Source: Gemmatimonadota bacterium (lineage in GTDB: Bacteria; Gemmatimonadota; Gemmatimonadetes; Palauibacterales; Palauibacteraceae). From it: a stretch of 64,000 bases of DNA. The notes under the pieces are model-generated. The model did no database searches. It saw only the letters and a list, made by a program, of their open reading frames with translations, and was not told where the DNA came from. The stretch spans positions 1 to 64,000 of the forward strand of contig JAJDWE010000043.1 of NCBI GenBank assembly GCA_022825725.1, in the 5' to 3' direction. Every line of letters begins with the position of its first letter. The first letter of the stretch is position 1. A program made the position numbers and the translations under genes. Positions 34,634 through 42,417 of the stretch are shown here, piece by piece.

Positions 34634-35430
34634 CAGTCTCTGCGCGGCCTCGTGCCGCGCGCCGGCGTGCGCGGCTGGCGGTTCACCTCGTCCTGATCCT
34701 CCCGGATCGCGTCCAGCAGTCGTTCCGCCTCCTCTCTCGTCATCTCTCCGGGTGGAGGCGTGCCCTCCTGCGGCTCCGGTTCCGGTTCGTCCGGATTCTG
34801 CTCGGGGTCCTCCTCGGGGTTCGGCTGGTTCCGCGGATCCTGGTTCGGGTCCTGTTGAGGCTGATCCTGCGGGTCCTGTTCGGGGTTCTGGTCCTGCTCG
34901 CCGCCCTGCGGTTGCTGCTCGCTCTCGTCCTCGTTCTCCTCGTTCTCGCCGTCGCCCTGCTGCTGTTGCTGTTGCTCCTGCATCTGTTCGAGCACGCGCT
35001 CGAGGTTGTGTTTGGCGTCGGCGTCCGCCGGGTTGGTCCGCAGCGCCTGCTTGAAGGCCTCCAGACTTTCGGGGAGCGCCCCCTGCCGGTAGAGCGTGTT
35101 CCCGAGGTTGTACCAGGCGGCCGACGCCAACTCCGGGTCTCCGCTCTCCACCGCGGCGCGGAAGGACTCCAGCGCGGACTCGTAGTCCTCGCCCTGATAG
35201 AGCGCGTTCCCATCGTTGAACCGGATGACGGGGGAGTCGGGGGCCTCGAGGAGCGCCTCGAGATACTTCTCGTGCGCCTCGGCGAAGCGTCCCTCCTCAT
35301 AGAGGCGGTTCCCGTCGCGCGTCTCCGCGCGTCCCGCCTGCCCGCGCGCCTCGGCGGGCACCCAGGCCGCGAGGGCCGCGATGGCCATGGGCAGCCACAG
35401 TCGCCGGCTGCCGCCGCGCGTCGTACTCAC
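34630..35430 (-). CDS. BatC-type TPR protein with Gln/Glu-rich tail
   Basis: 266 residues from GTG 35430, fixed by GGGAGG eight bases upstream. After a signal peptide come TPR units (GNRLYEEGRFAEAHEKYLEA, NDGNALYQGEDYESALESF, YNLGNTLYRQGALPESLEAF). Residues 155-235 are almost entirely Q, E, N, D, P, partly coded by a CAG-type trinucleotide tract (34960-34983), a normal but variable feature of BatC. TREEAERLLDAIREDQDEVN closes the protein as in homologues. It lies between BatB and BatD with four-base overlaps. Confidence 0.82.
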   Translation of the reverse strand: MSTTRGGSRRLWLPMAIAALAAWVPAEARGQAGRAETRDGNRLYEEGRFAEAHEKYLEALLEAPDSPVIRFNDGNALYQGEDYESALESFRAAVESGDPELASAAWYNLGNTLYRQGALPESLEAFKQALRTNPADADAKHNLERVLEQMQEQQQQQQGDGENEENEDESEQQPQGGEQDQNPEQDPQDQPQQDPNQDPRNQPNPEEDPEQNPDEPEPEPQEGTPPPGEMTREEAERLLDAIREDQDEVNRQPRTPARGTRPRRDW

Positions 35431-36458
35431 GAGAACCTCCCTCTCCAGACCCTCACCGTCTTCTTCCGGTCCGTCCACAGGCCTTCCACGAACAATAGGA
35501 GAATCGCCGCTCCGAGGAATATCTGGAACTGCTCCTCGTACCGGGTGACCTCGCGCGCGTCGATCTCCCGTCCGCCCAGCTCAGCCACCTCCTCAATGAG
35601 CGCCGTCAGCTCGCTCGCTTCGGGTGTGCTGCGGTAGAGCTGTCCGCCCGTTCGCGTCGCGATCTGCCTCAACGTCGTCTCGTCGAGCCGGGTCGTGACG
35701 ACGGCCCCCGCTTCGTCGCGCTTGAACCCGGCCGGCCTGCCCGCCGCGTCGTACTCGGGAATCGGGACGCCGTCCGTCGAACCGACGCCGACCGTATGGA
35801 TCGTCACCCCGGCCTCGAGCGCCCGATCCACGGCCGGCCCGATGCCCCCCTCGTGGTCTTCCCCGTCGGTCACGACGATGATGATGCGCTCCTCCACCGG
35901 CGCGTCGGAGAAGGCGTCGAGCGCGAGTTCGAGCGCGGCCCCGAGGTCCGTCCCCTGCACGGGCACGAGGTCCGTGTCCATCGCGTTGAGGAAGAGGCGC
36001 GCGGCCCCGTAGTCGGAGGTCAGCGGGCTCTGGACGAAGGCCTGGCCCGCAAAGGCGATGAGACCGATGCGGTCTCCGTCCAGCCGTTCGATGAGGCGCT
36101 GGATCTCGAGCTTCGAGCGCTGCAGGCGGTTGGGGGCGAGGTCCTCCGCCAGCATCGAAGTGGAGAGGTCGAGGGCGACGACGATGTCCATCCCCTCGCG
36201 GCGGACGGTCTCCACGCGCGAGCCGAACTGCGGGCGGGCGACGGCGACGACGGAAAGGCCGAGCACGGCGAGGAGTCCGACAGCCTTCCACGCCCGGGCC
36301 CGCGGGTTCACGCTCCGGCTCAGCTGGCGGACGAGCGCGAGGTCGCCGAAGCGCGCCAGCGCTCGCCGCCGCTGCGCCGCCCCGCGCCACATCAGTCCGG
36401 CGACGAGCGGGATGAGCGCCAGCCCGAAGAGCGCCGTGACGAACCCGAAGCGGAACAC
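35427..36458 (-). CDS. BatB-type von Willebrand A membrane protein
   Basis: 343 residues. Two N-terminal helices, then a VWA domain whose metal-ion site is DLSTSMLAEDLAPNRL, with the later TD in IIIVVTDGEDHEGG; a C-terminal helix (FQIFLGAAILLLFVEGLW) anchors it. It faces the periplasm. The pair with BatA is the core of the Bat system, linked in other bacteria to aerotolerance and envelope stress and energised by MoxR. The start overlaps no gene; 18 bases separate it from BatA. Confidence 0.87.
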   Translation of the reverse strand: MFRFGFVTALFGLALIPLVAGLMWRGAAQRRRALARFGDLALVRQLSRSVNPRARAWKAVGLLAVLGLSVVAVARPQFGSRVETVRREGMDIVVALDLSTSMLAEDLAPNRLQRSKLEIQRLIERLDGDRIGLIAFAGQAFVQSPLTSDYGAARLFLNAMDTDLVPVQGTDLGAALELALDAFSDAPVEERIIIVVTDGEDHEGGIGPAVDRALEAGVTIHTVGVGSTDGVPIPEYDAAGRPAGFKRDEAGAVVTTRLDETTLRQIATRTGGQLYRSTPEASELTALIEEVAELGGREIDAREVTRYEEQFQIFLGAAILLLFVEGLWTDRKKTVRVWRGRFS

Positions 36459-36476
36459 GATCTCGCCTCCCCCGCG

Positions 36477-37472
36477 CTACGGCAGTCGCCGCAGGACCGT
36501 CTGCGCGAGCCCGATCTCGAGCAGCAGCAGTCCGAGTCCCGCCGCTAGCGGGAAATGGAAGAGTTCGCCGTACCGGGTGAAGCTCTGCACGTCGATCTCG
36601 GTCGTCTCGAGGGCGTCGATTTCCTCGTAGATGCGTTCGAGACTCTCGCGATCCGTCGCCCGGAAGTACCGTCCTCCGGTGACTTCCGCGACCTCCGCGA
36701 GGGTGGGTTCGTCGACGTCCACCGGAATCGATACGAGGCGCCGCCCGAAGACGGGATCATCGACGGGAACCGGGGCCGTCCCCCGCGAACCGGCTCCGAT
36801 CGTATAGACCCTGACCCCCAGGGCCCGGGCCATTTGGGCGGCGGTCGCCGGATCGATCTCGCCGCGGTTGTTTCGGCCGTCGGTCAGGAGGACGATGATC
36901 CGCGATTCGGCCTGGCTGGATTCGAGCCGCTTGAGCGCGGTCGCGAGTCCGAGTCCGATCGCGGTCCCGTCCTCGACCATCCCCACCTCCAGTTCGGCCA
37001 TGACCGTGGAGACGGCCGGGTGATCGATCGTGAGCGGGGCCTGGGTGAACGCCTGTCCCGCAAACACGACGAGTCCGATGCGGTCGTTGCGCCGTCGCTC
37101 GACGAAGTCCGCCGCGACCTCCCTGGCGGCCTCCAGGCGGTTGGGCGCCAGATCCTGCGCGAGCATGGAACTGGAGATGTCGAGGGCCATGACGATGTCG
37201 ACGCCCTCGGTCGACACGTCCTCGCTCGTCGAGGCGGATTGGGGGCGGGCGAAGGCGACGATGAGCGCGCTGAGGGCGAGAAGTCGCAGCGCCAGCGGCA
37301 CATGGCGCAGGCGGCCCGTGCGCTCGGCCCCCGCGTGGCGAAGGAGCGCAAAGTCCGGGTAGCGCAGGGCACCGGCCTTCCGTCCTCCCTTCGCCAGGTG
37401 CCGGTAGGCGAGTGCCGGGACGAGGAGGAGCAGGAGCAGGAGAAACGCGGGATCCGCGAACCGGTGGATCAT
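36477..37472 (-). CDS. BatA-type von Willebrand A membrane protein
   Basis: 331 residues from ATG 37472, which overlaps the stop of the preceding gene by four bases. Same plan as BatB: N-terminal helix (FLLLLLLLVPALAYRHL), second helix, VWA domain with metal site DISSSMLAQDLAPNRL and LLTDGRNNRGEIDP, C-terminal helix (FPLAAGLGLLLLEIGLA). BatA and BatB share clear internal similarity (APNRL, RIGLVVFAGQAF), so they arose by duplication. Confidence 0.87.
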   Translation of the reverse strand: MIHRFADPAFLLLLLLLVPALAYRHLAKGGRKAGALRYPDFALLRHAGAERTGRLRHVPLALRLLALSALIVAFARPQSASTSEDVSTEGVDIVMALDISSSMLAQDLAPNRLEAAREVAADFVERRRNDRIGLVVFAGQAFTQAPLTIDHPAVSTVMAELEVGMVEDGTAIGLGLATALKRLESSQAESRIIVLLTDGRNNRGEIDPATAAQMARALGVRVYTIGAGSRGTAPVPVDDPVFGRRLVSIPVDVDEPTLAEVAEVTGGRYFRATDRESLERIYEEIDALETTEIDVQSFTRYGELFHFPLAAGLGLLLLEIGLAQTVLRRLP

Positions 37473-38428
37473 CGAACGGCCGCCCCGGTCGTCCGCTCCA
37501 CCAGCGTGCGCGCGTCGGCGAGAGTGATCCGGCACGCCGCGTCAGCGGGCCGCGACTTCGCGAACTTCACGAGGTCGCAGGCGTCCAGGAAGCGCTCGAA
37601 GGCCGTGCGAATCCCGGGGTCCACGCCGGCATGTCCCAGGCTCGAGATCACGTCCGGCGTGACCATCTCCAGCGCCCAGATCCGATAGCGCCCCTCGACG
37701 TACTCGCGGATGATCCGGGACACCTCGACGTGGTAAAGCTTGATCTCGCCGCGCTCCAGGAGAGGAGACGCCTCGAGCCGGTCCAGCGCCTCGATCGCGA
37801 CCTCGTGCGGCGGCCGGTCCGGGGCGGGCGGCCCGGAATCCGCCCGGGCCGGGGTGCGACGCCGCCGGCGCCCCCACCAATACCCCAGAGCACCGAGTGT
37901 CAGGGCGAGCAGGAACCACGGCCACAGGAGCAGCCAGTTGCGGGCAATCGCGCGCGGACCCTTCACGTCGCGGATGTCCCCGCTCTCGTCGAGCCCGACC
38001 GTGGTCACGCCGATGACAACCGGATCGGTGGAGACGGTGGCCGTCCCCTCGCCTCCGTCCGTGAGTTCCAGAGTGAAGGATGGGATCTCGAGTTCCCCTA
38101 GCTCGAAGGCGGTCACGTGAAGCACCGCCGCGGTCCGGGCGCCGTCCGCCGAGACTTCGGACGGGTCCACCTCGAGCGCCAGCGCCTCGAAGGGGCCCAG
38201 CGAGAGGGAATCGGTCCAGCGCACCGCGAGGTCCGCCGGGTGTTCGACGGAGAGCCGCAGCGCGAGCGGATCGCCCACGTGAATCTCCGTCGTGTCGGGC
38301 TCGATCGTGACCCGCGGCGATTGCCCCCGGAGCTCCCCGACCGCTCCGACCGCTGCCAGAGCCCCGCCCGCCAGCAGGAGGCCCACGATCGCGGCGCGCC
38401 GGTACCCGCCCCCCGATCCGCGATTCAT
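37469..38428 (-). CDS. BatD-like/DUF4381-type membrane protein of the Bat cluster
   Basis: 319 residues with a signal peptide, an Ig-like periplasmic domain (VTIEPDTTEIHVGDPLALRL), one span (NWLLLWPWFLLALTLGALGY) followed by RRRRR, and a cytoplasmic helical domain (IKLYHVEVSRIIREYVEGRY) seen in proteins between DUF58 and BatA genes. It is a second, short BatD-like component. The gene overlaps its DUF58 and BatA neighbours by four bases each. Confidence 0.7.
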   Translation of the reverse strand: MNRGSGGGYRRAAIVGLLLAGGALAAVGAVGELRGQSPRVTIEPDTTEIHVGDPLALRLSVEHPADLAVRWTDSLSLGPFEALALEVDPSEVSADGARTAAVLHVTAFELGELEIPSFTLELTDGGEGTATVSTDPVVIGVTTVGLDESGDIRDVKGPRAIARNWLLLWPWFLLALTLGALGYWWGRRRRRTPARADSGPPAPDRPPHEVAIEALDRLEASPLLERGEIKLYHVEVSRIIREYVEGRYRIWALEMVTPDVISSLGHAGVDPGIRTAFERFLDACDLVKFAKSRPADAACRITLADARTLVERTTGAAVR

Positions 38429-39300
38429 ATGCGCCGTCCCCGCTCCTCGAAGAAGCGCATCAGCGGCCGCAGGTAGGGGCGCCCGGGACTGAGGTCCACG
38501 ACGTCGACCTTGCTGCGCCGGAACGTCCGGTCCTGTCCCGCCCGCGCCTCCTCCCCGCGGCTCGCGAACGCGGCACGGAAATCCCGGTTCGAAGTGTCGA
38601 CGACGAGCCGTTCTCCCGTCTCCGCGTCTTCGAGTTCCACGAGGCCGATGGGCGGCAGTTCCGACTCCCGCCGGTCCCTCACCCGGAGGGCGACGACGTC
38701 GTGCCGTCGGCCCGCGACCCCGAGCGCCTTCTCGAAGGGTTTCGAGACGAAGTCGGAGACGACGAAGACCACGGCGCGCCGCCGGATGATGCGGGAGAGG
38801 TATTCGAGCGCCGCGCCGAGGTCCGTCGCCCGGCCCGCGGGCTCGTGGTAGAGCATCTCGCGCAGCACGCGCAGGACGTGCCGCCGGCCCTTCCGCGGCG
38901 GGACGAACTTCTCGACGCGGTCGCTGAAGATGATGAGCCCGACCTTGTCGTTGTTCTTGATCGCGCTGAAGGCGAGCAGGGAGCACACCTCGACGGCGAG
39001 GTCTCCCTTCATGCGCTCCCGCGTGCCGAAATTCCCGGACGCGCTCACGTCGACGAGGAGCATCACCGTGAGTTCGCGCTCTTCCTCGAAGATCTTGACG
39101 TGGGGCGTTCCGGTGCGGGCGGTGACGTTCCAGTCGATCGTCCGGATGTCGTCGCCGTAGTCGTACTCGCGGACCTCCGCGAAGTTGATGCCGCGTCCCT
39201 TGAACACGGAGTGGTATTCGCCCGAGAACACCTGGTCCACGAGCCCCCGCGTCGTGATCTCGATGCGGCGGACCTTCCTCAGGATCTCCCGCGGAATCAT
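38425..39300 (-). CDS. DUF58 domain protein of the MoxR/Bat cluster
   Basis: 291-residue cytoplasmic protein with a VWA-like core. The diagnostic DUF58 block is SVFKGRGINFAEVREYDYGD, then DIRTIDWNVTARTG and MLLVDVSASGNFG. It almost always follows moxR and is presumed to be acted on by the MoxR ATPase. It starts 17 bases after MoxR and overlaps the next gene by four bases. Confidence 0.88.
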   Translation of the reverse strand: MIPREILRKVRRIEITTRGLVDQVFSGEYHSVFKGRGINFAEVREYDYGDDIRTIDWNVTARTGTPHVKIFEEERELTVMLLVDVSASGNFGTRERMKGDLAVEVCSLLAFSAIKNNDKVGLIIFSDRVEKFVPPRKGRRHVLRVLREMLYHEPAGRATDLGAALEYLSRIIRRRAVVFVVSDFVSKPFEKALGVAGRRHDVVALRVRDRRESELPPIGLVELEDAETGERLVVDTSNRDFRAAFASRGEEARAGQDRTFRRSKVDVVDLSPGRPYLRPLMRFFEERGRRI

Positions 39301-39317
39301 CCCTCGATCCCTCCGGC

Positions 39318-40307
39318 CTACGGGACCTCGACGCTGTCGAGGATCCGGTTCACGACGTCTTCGCTCGTGACTTCCTCGGCTTCGGCCTCGTAGGTGACGA
39401 GCACGCGGTGCCGCAGGACGTCGAGGGCGACGGAACGCACATCCTCCGGCGTCACGTAGCCCCGGTGCCGCAGGAAGGCGTGTGCCCGCGCCGTGCGCGC
39501 GAGGCAGATGCTGGCCCGTGGCGACGCGCCGTAGGCGATGAGGTCGGCGAGGTCTTCGAGCCCGTGGTCGGCGGGCGCGCGGGAGGCGAAGACGAGTTCC
39601 ACGATGTACCGCTCGACTTGCCGGTCCATGTAGATGAGGTCGACGGCGCCGCGCGCCCGGAGGATCTCGTCCGGCGTGACGACCGTCTGCGGCTCGGGCG
39701 CGGACCCCACGCCCATGCGCCGCATGATTTCCAGTTCTTCCTCCTTGTCGGGATACCCGATGGAGAGCTTGAGCATGAAGCGGTCCACCTGCGCCTCGGG
39801 GAGCGGGTAAGTCCCCTCCTGCTCGATCGGATTCTGCGTCGCGAGGACGAGGAACGGGTCGTCGAGGGCGAAGGTCTCGTCCCCGATCGTGACCGTCCGT
39901 TCCTGCATCGCCTCCAGGAGCGCGGACTGGACCTTGGCGGGCGATCGGTTGATCTCGTCGGCGAGGATGATGTTGGAGAAGATCGGACCCTTCCGGGTCT
40001 GGAACTCGCTCCGCTTGGGGTCGAAGATCAGCGTTCCGGTGAGGTCGGCCGGAAGGAGGTCCGGTGTGAACTGGATCCTCTGGAAGCCGGTATCGATCGC
40101 CTGTGCGAGCGTCCGCACCGTGAGGGTCTTCGCCAGTCCCGGCACGCCTTCCATGAGCACGTGCCCGTCGGCGAGCAGGCCGATGAGGAGCCGCTCGACC
40201 ATGGTTCGCTGCCCCACGATCACGCGTCCCACCTCGTCGACCAGCCGCTCCACGAAGGCGCTCTGCTCGCGGATTCTCTCCTGTATCGCTTCGATGTCGT
40301 GACTCAC
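39318..40307 (-). CDS. MoxR-family AAA+ ATPase
   Basis: 329 residues from GTG 40307. Walker A is GVPGLAKT (residues 54-61), Walker B IILADEINRSP, and sensor-1 LVLATQNPIEQEGTYPLPEA. MoxR ATPases remodel partner proteins of VWA type, here those encoded by the seven downstream genes. It is the first gene of the cluster, so the operon promoter should lie in the 226 bases before it. A GGAGAGGA stretch lies 12 bases before the GTG, rather far, so a slightly different start is possible. Confidence 0.9.
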   Translation of the reverse strand: MSHDIEAIQERIREQSAFVERLVDEVGRVIVGQRTMVERLLIGLLADGHVLMEGVPGLAKTLTVRTLAQAIDTGFQRIQFTPDLLPADLTGTLIFDPKRSEFQTRKGPIFSNIILADEINRSPAKVQSALLEAMQERTVTIGDETFALDDPFLVLATQNPIEQEGTYPLPEAQVDRFMLKLSIGYPDKEEELEIMRRMGVGSAPEPQTVVTPDEILRARGAVDLIYMDRQVERYIVELVFASRAPADHGLEDLADLIAYGASPRASICLARTARAHAFLRHRGYVTPEDVRSVALDVLRHRVLVTYEAEAEEVTSEDVVNRILDSVEVP

Positions 40308-40533
40308 CGCGGTGCGTTCCTCTCCTCTCGAATCGTTTCTCCGAATGGTTTCGCGCGAAGGTCTCGAACAGCCCTGGATGCTCAACGCCGAAGGGGATCG
40401 GCGTTTGAAAGACATTTTATCGTTTTTGGGCGTTGCCCGAAGGGCTTCCGGCGGACGCGCGTTGACGCGGGCCGCGGCGGCGGGCACCGTGAATCCAGAC
40501 ACTCAGCCGCGGAGTGCCAACCGGGAGCGCCGA
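40308..40533. promoter_or_regulatory. Divergent promoter region, moxR operon and hydroxyacid oxidase gene
   Basis: 226 bases with one clearly AT-rich patch (40405-40430, ACATTTTATCGTTTTT). On the minus strand it reads GATAAAAT, a possible -10 for the moxR operon; on the plus strand no clear pair of boxes is seen. The rest is GC-rich. Confidence 0.3.
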
Positions 40534-41784
40534 ATGTACGACACGCCGGAGCCGGGACCGGAACCCAGGGGCGTCCACCGTCGCGACCTCCTCCGCTGGC
40601 TTGCCGCCAGCCCCCTGCTTACCGCCTTCGCCGGCTGCGACCTGGGCCTGGTCGGGCGCGCCCTGGCGCAGGAGGCGCCGGCACGATCGCTGGACGACCT
40701 CGTCGGGGCCGCGCAGGAGGCCCTCGACGTCTTCGACCTCGAGAGGGTGGCCGCGCAGACGGTCCCGACGGCGCACTGGGGCTACATCAAGACGGGCGTC
40801 GACGGGGAGGAAACGCAGGCGAACAACCGGGCCTCGCTGGATCGGATCTACCTCCGCGCGCGCCGACTCGTCGATGTCTCGAACCTCGACATGCGCGTCT
40901 CGATCTTCGGGCGGGAGTGGCCGACGCCGCTCATGATCGCGCCGGCGGGGAGTCAGGTCGGCTTCCACCGCGATGGCGAACTCGCGACCGCGCGGGCGGC
41001 CGCGGCCCGCAACCACCTGCAGACGCTCTCATCGGTGAGTTCCACGGGGGTCGAAGCGGTGAACGAGGCGCGGGGGGAGCCGGTCTGGTATCAGCTCTAC
41101 GCGCCCCGTCACTGGAACGCGACCGTCGCGCTCGTGAACCGTGTTCGCGAAGCCGGCTGCCCCGTCATCGTGCTCACGGTCGACCTCCTCGGCGGGAGCA
41201 ACCGCCTCACGCTGGAGCGCTACCGGCGAATCGACGACCGCAACTGCGAGAGCTGTCACCGGAGCGGCGGGCGGGCGGACCCCGTGAAGCCGATGTACGA
41301 AGGGCTGCCCCAGGGGCCGCCGGACAGCGGCGGACCGACGATGACCTGGGACTACATCCGCCGGCTGCGCGACATCACCGACCAGCGGATCGTCGTAAAG
41401 GGGCTCGTGACCCGCGAGGACGCGGAACTCGCTCTGGAACACGGCGTGGACGGGATATGGGTCTCGAACCACGGCGGTCGGGCGGAGGGCAGCGGACGCG
41501 CGACGATCGACGCGCTTCCCGAAGTCGCGGAGGTGGCCGGCGGCGAGGTGCCGATCATCGTCGACGGCGGCTTCCGCCGCGGGACGGACATCTTCAAGGG
41601 GATCGCACGGGGGGCGACCGCCGTCGCGATCGGGCGTCCCTACCTGTGGGGGCTCGGGGCCTTCGGCCAGGCGGGCGTCGAACGGGTACTCGAGATTCTG
41701 ATCGAGGAACTGCGGATCACGATGGGCGCCGCCGGGACGCCGTCACTCGCCGACATCGGCCCCCGTTCCATCGGCGTCGACTGA
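40534..41784 (+). CDS. FMN-dependent alpha-hydroxyacid oxidase with Tat signal and CxxCH
   Basis: 416 residues from ATG 40534. A TIM-barrel flavoenzyme of the lactate/glycolate oxidase family, complete in its core: LMIAPAGSQVGFH, WYQLYAPR, VVKGLVTREDAELAL, the catalytic pair His313-Arg316 in VSNHGGRAEGSG, and phosphate-binding PIIVDGGFRRGTD and GRPYLWGL. The N-terminus is a Tat signal (HRRDLLRWLAASPLL) ending in a lipobox-like FAGC at Cys35. In loop 4, where family members vary, it has NCESCHRSGG (Cys238, Cys241, His242), a c-type heme attachment motif. If used, it would make a flavocytochrome that passes electrons to the respiratory chain rather than to oxygen. Confidence 0.85.
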   Translation: MYDTPEPGPEPRGVHRRDLLRWLAASPLLTAFAGCDLGLVGRALAQEAPARSLDDLVGAAQEALDVFDLERVAAQTVPTAHWGYIKTGVDGEETQANNRASLDRIYLRARRLVDVSNLDMRVSIFGREWPTPLMIAPAGSQVGFHRDGELATARAAAARNHLQTLSSVSSTGVEAVNEARGEPVWYQLYAPRHWNATVALVNRVREAGCPVIVLTVDLLGGSNRLTLERYRRIDDRNCESCHRSGGRADPVKPMYEGLPQGPPDSGGPTMTWDYIRRLRDITDQRIVVKGLVTREDAELALEHGVDGIWVSNHGGRAEGSGRATIDALPEVAEVAGGEVPIIVDGGFRRGTDIFKGIARGATAVAIGRPYLWGLGAFGQAGVERVLEILIEELRITMGAAGTPSLADIGPRSIGVD

Positions 41785-41819
41785 CCGGGACACGGCGTCG
41801 TTGTTGGCCGACGGGTTCG

Positions 41820-42287
41820 TCAGACTATTCCCAGGAAGCGCAGGATGAACCCGATCGTGAGGGGAATGATGGGGAGCAGGGTCACGCCGACGGCGATGGT
41901 CACGCCCGCCCGAAAGAAGAGGGGACCGGTCGGAAGGAGCCGTCTGCCGAACAGCTTCTCGAGCGCGATCTCGGCCACGGGACCCAGCGAGTAGCACACG
42001 TTCGCCCACACGGCCCACCAGATCACCGCGCGAACCAGATCGACCGGTTGAAGCGTCGCGACGACCGCCGTGAGCGCCGCGCCGAACGTCAGCGTCACGA
42101 GTCCGGTGGCGCCGACGATGAGGTTGTAGGGAAGGCGGCGTTTCTCCCACCAGCCGATGATGGCGCCGACGCGACGCTCCGCCGGCTCGGGGTAGAGGAA
42201 ATCGGCGAGGAAGGTGCCTCCCGGGACGATGCCCCGGGCCAACTCGGCGGCCGGAGCGGGATCTGTCAGGGTGTCGTGGCTCGTCAC
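41820..42287 (-). CDS. Integral membrane protein of unknown function
   Basis: 155 residues, four hydrophobic helices (YNLIVGATGLVTLTFGAALT, VIWWAVWANVCYSLGPVAEI, FFRAGVTIAVGVTLLPIIPL, FILRFL) after a soluble 45-residue N-terminus with the segment YPEPAERRVGAIIGWWEKRR. No family is recognised. Convergent with the hydroxyacid oxidase, with 35 bases between stops. The start ATG 42287 lacks a strong ribosome site. Confidence 0.6.
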   Translation of the reverse strand: MTSHDTLTDPAPAAELARGIVPGGTFLADFLYPEPAERRVGAIIGWWEKRRLPYNLIVGATGLVTLTFGAALTAVVATLQPVDLVRAVIWWAVWANVCYSLGPVAEIALEKLFGRRLLPTGPLFFRAGVTIAVGVTLLPIIPLTIGFILRFLGIV

Positions 42288-42368
42288 GGGCTCACTTCGC
42301 GGGACCTGCTCGATTCGACGTGGTCACACGGTCATACGGTTCCGCGCGCTCGGGGTTCCGCTCCGTTC

Positions 42369-42398
42369 GCTCCGGGGGCCGTCGGCGACCCCCGGAGC
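42369..42398. terminator. Strong hairpin 20 bases after the LVIVD-repeat gene
   Basis: A perfect 10-base inverted repeat, GCTCCGGGGG and CCCCCGGAGC around a 10-base loop, lies between the stop at 42418 and the start of the small membrane protein at 42287. It is well placed to end minus-strand transcription, but no T-run follows on that strand, so it may act as a weak terminator or transcript stabiliser. Confidence 0.5.
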
Positions 42399-42417
42399 TT
42401 TCCGCGAAAGGCGTCGG

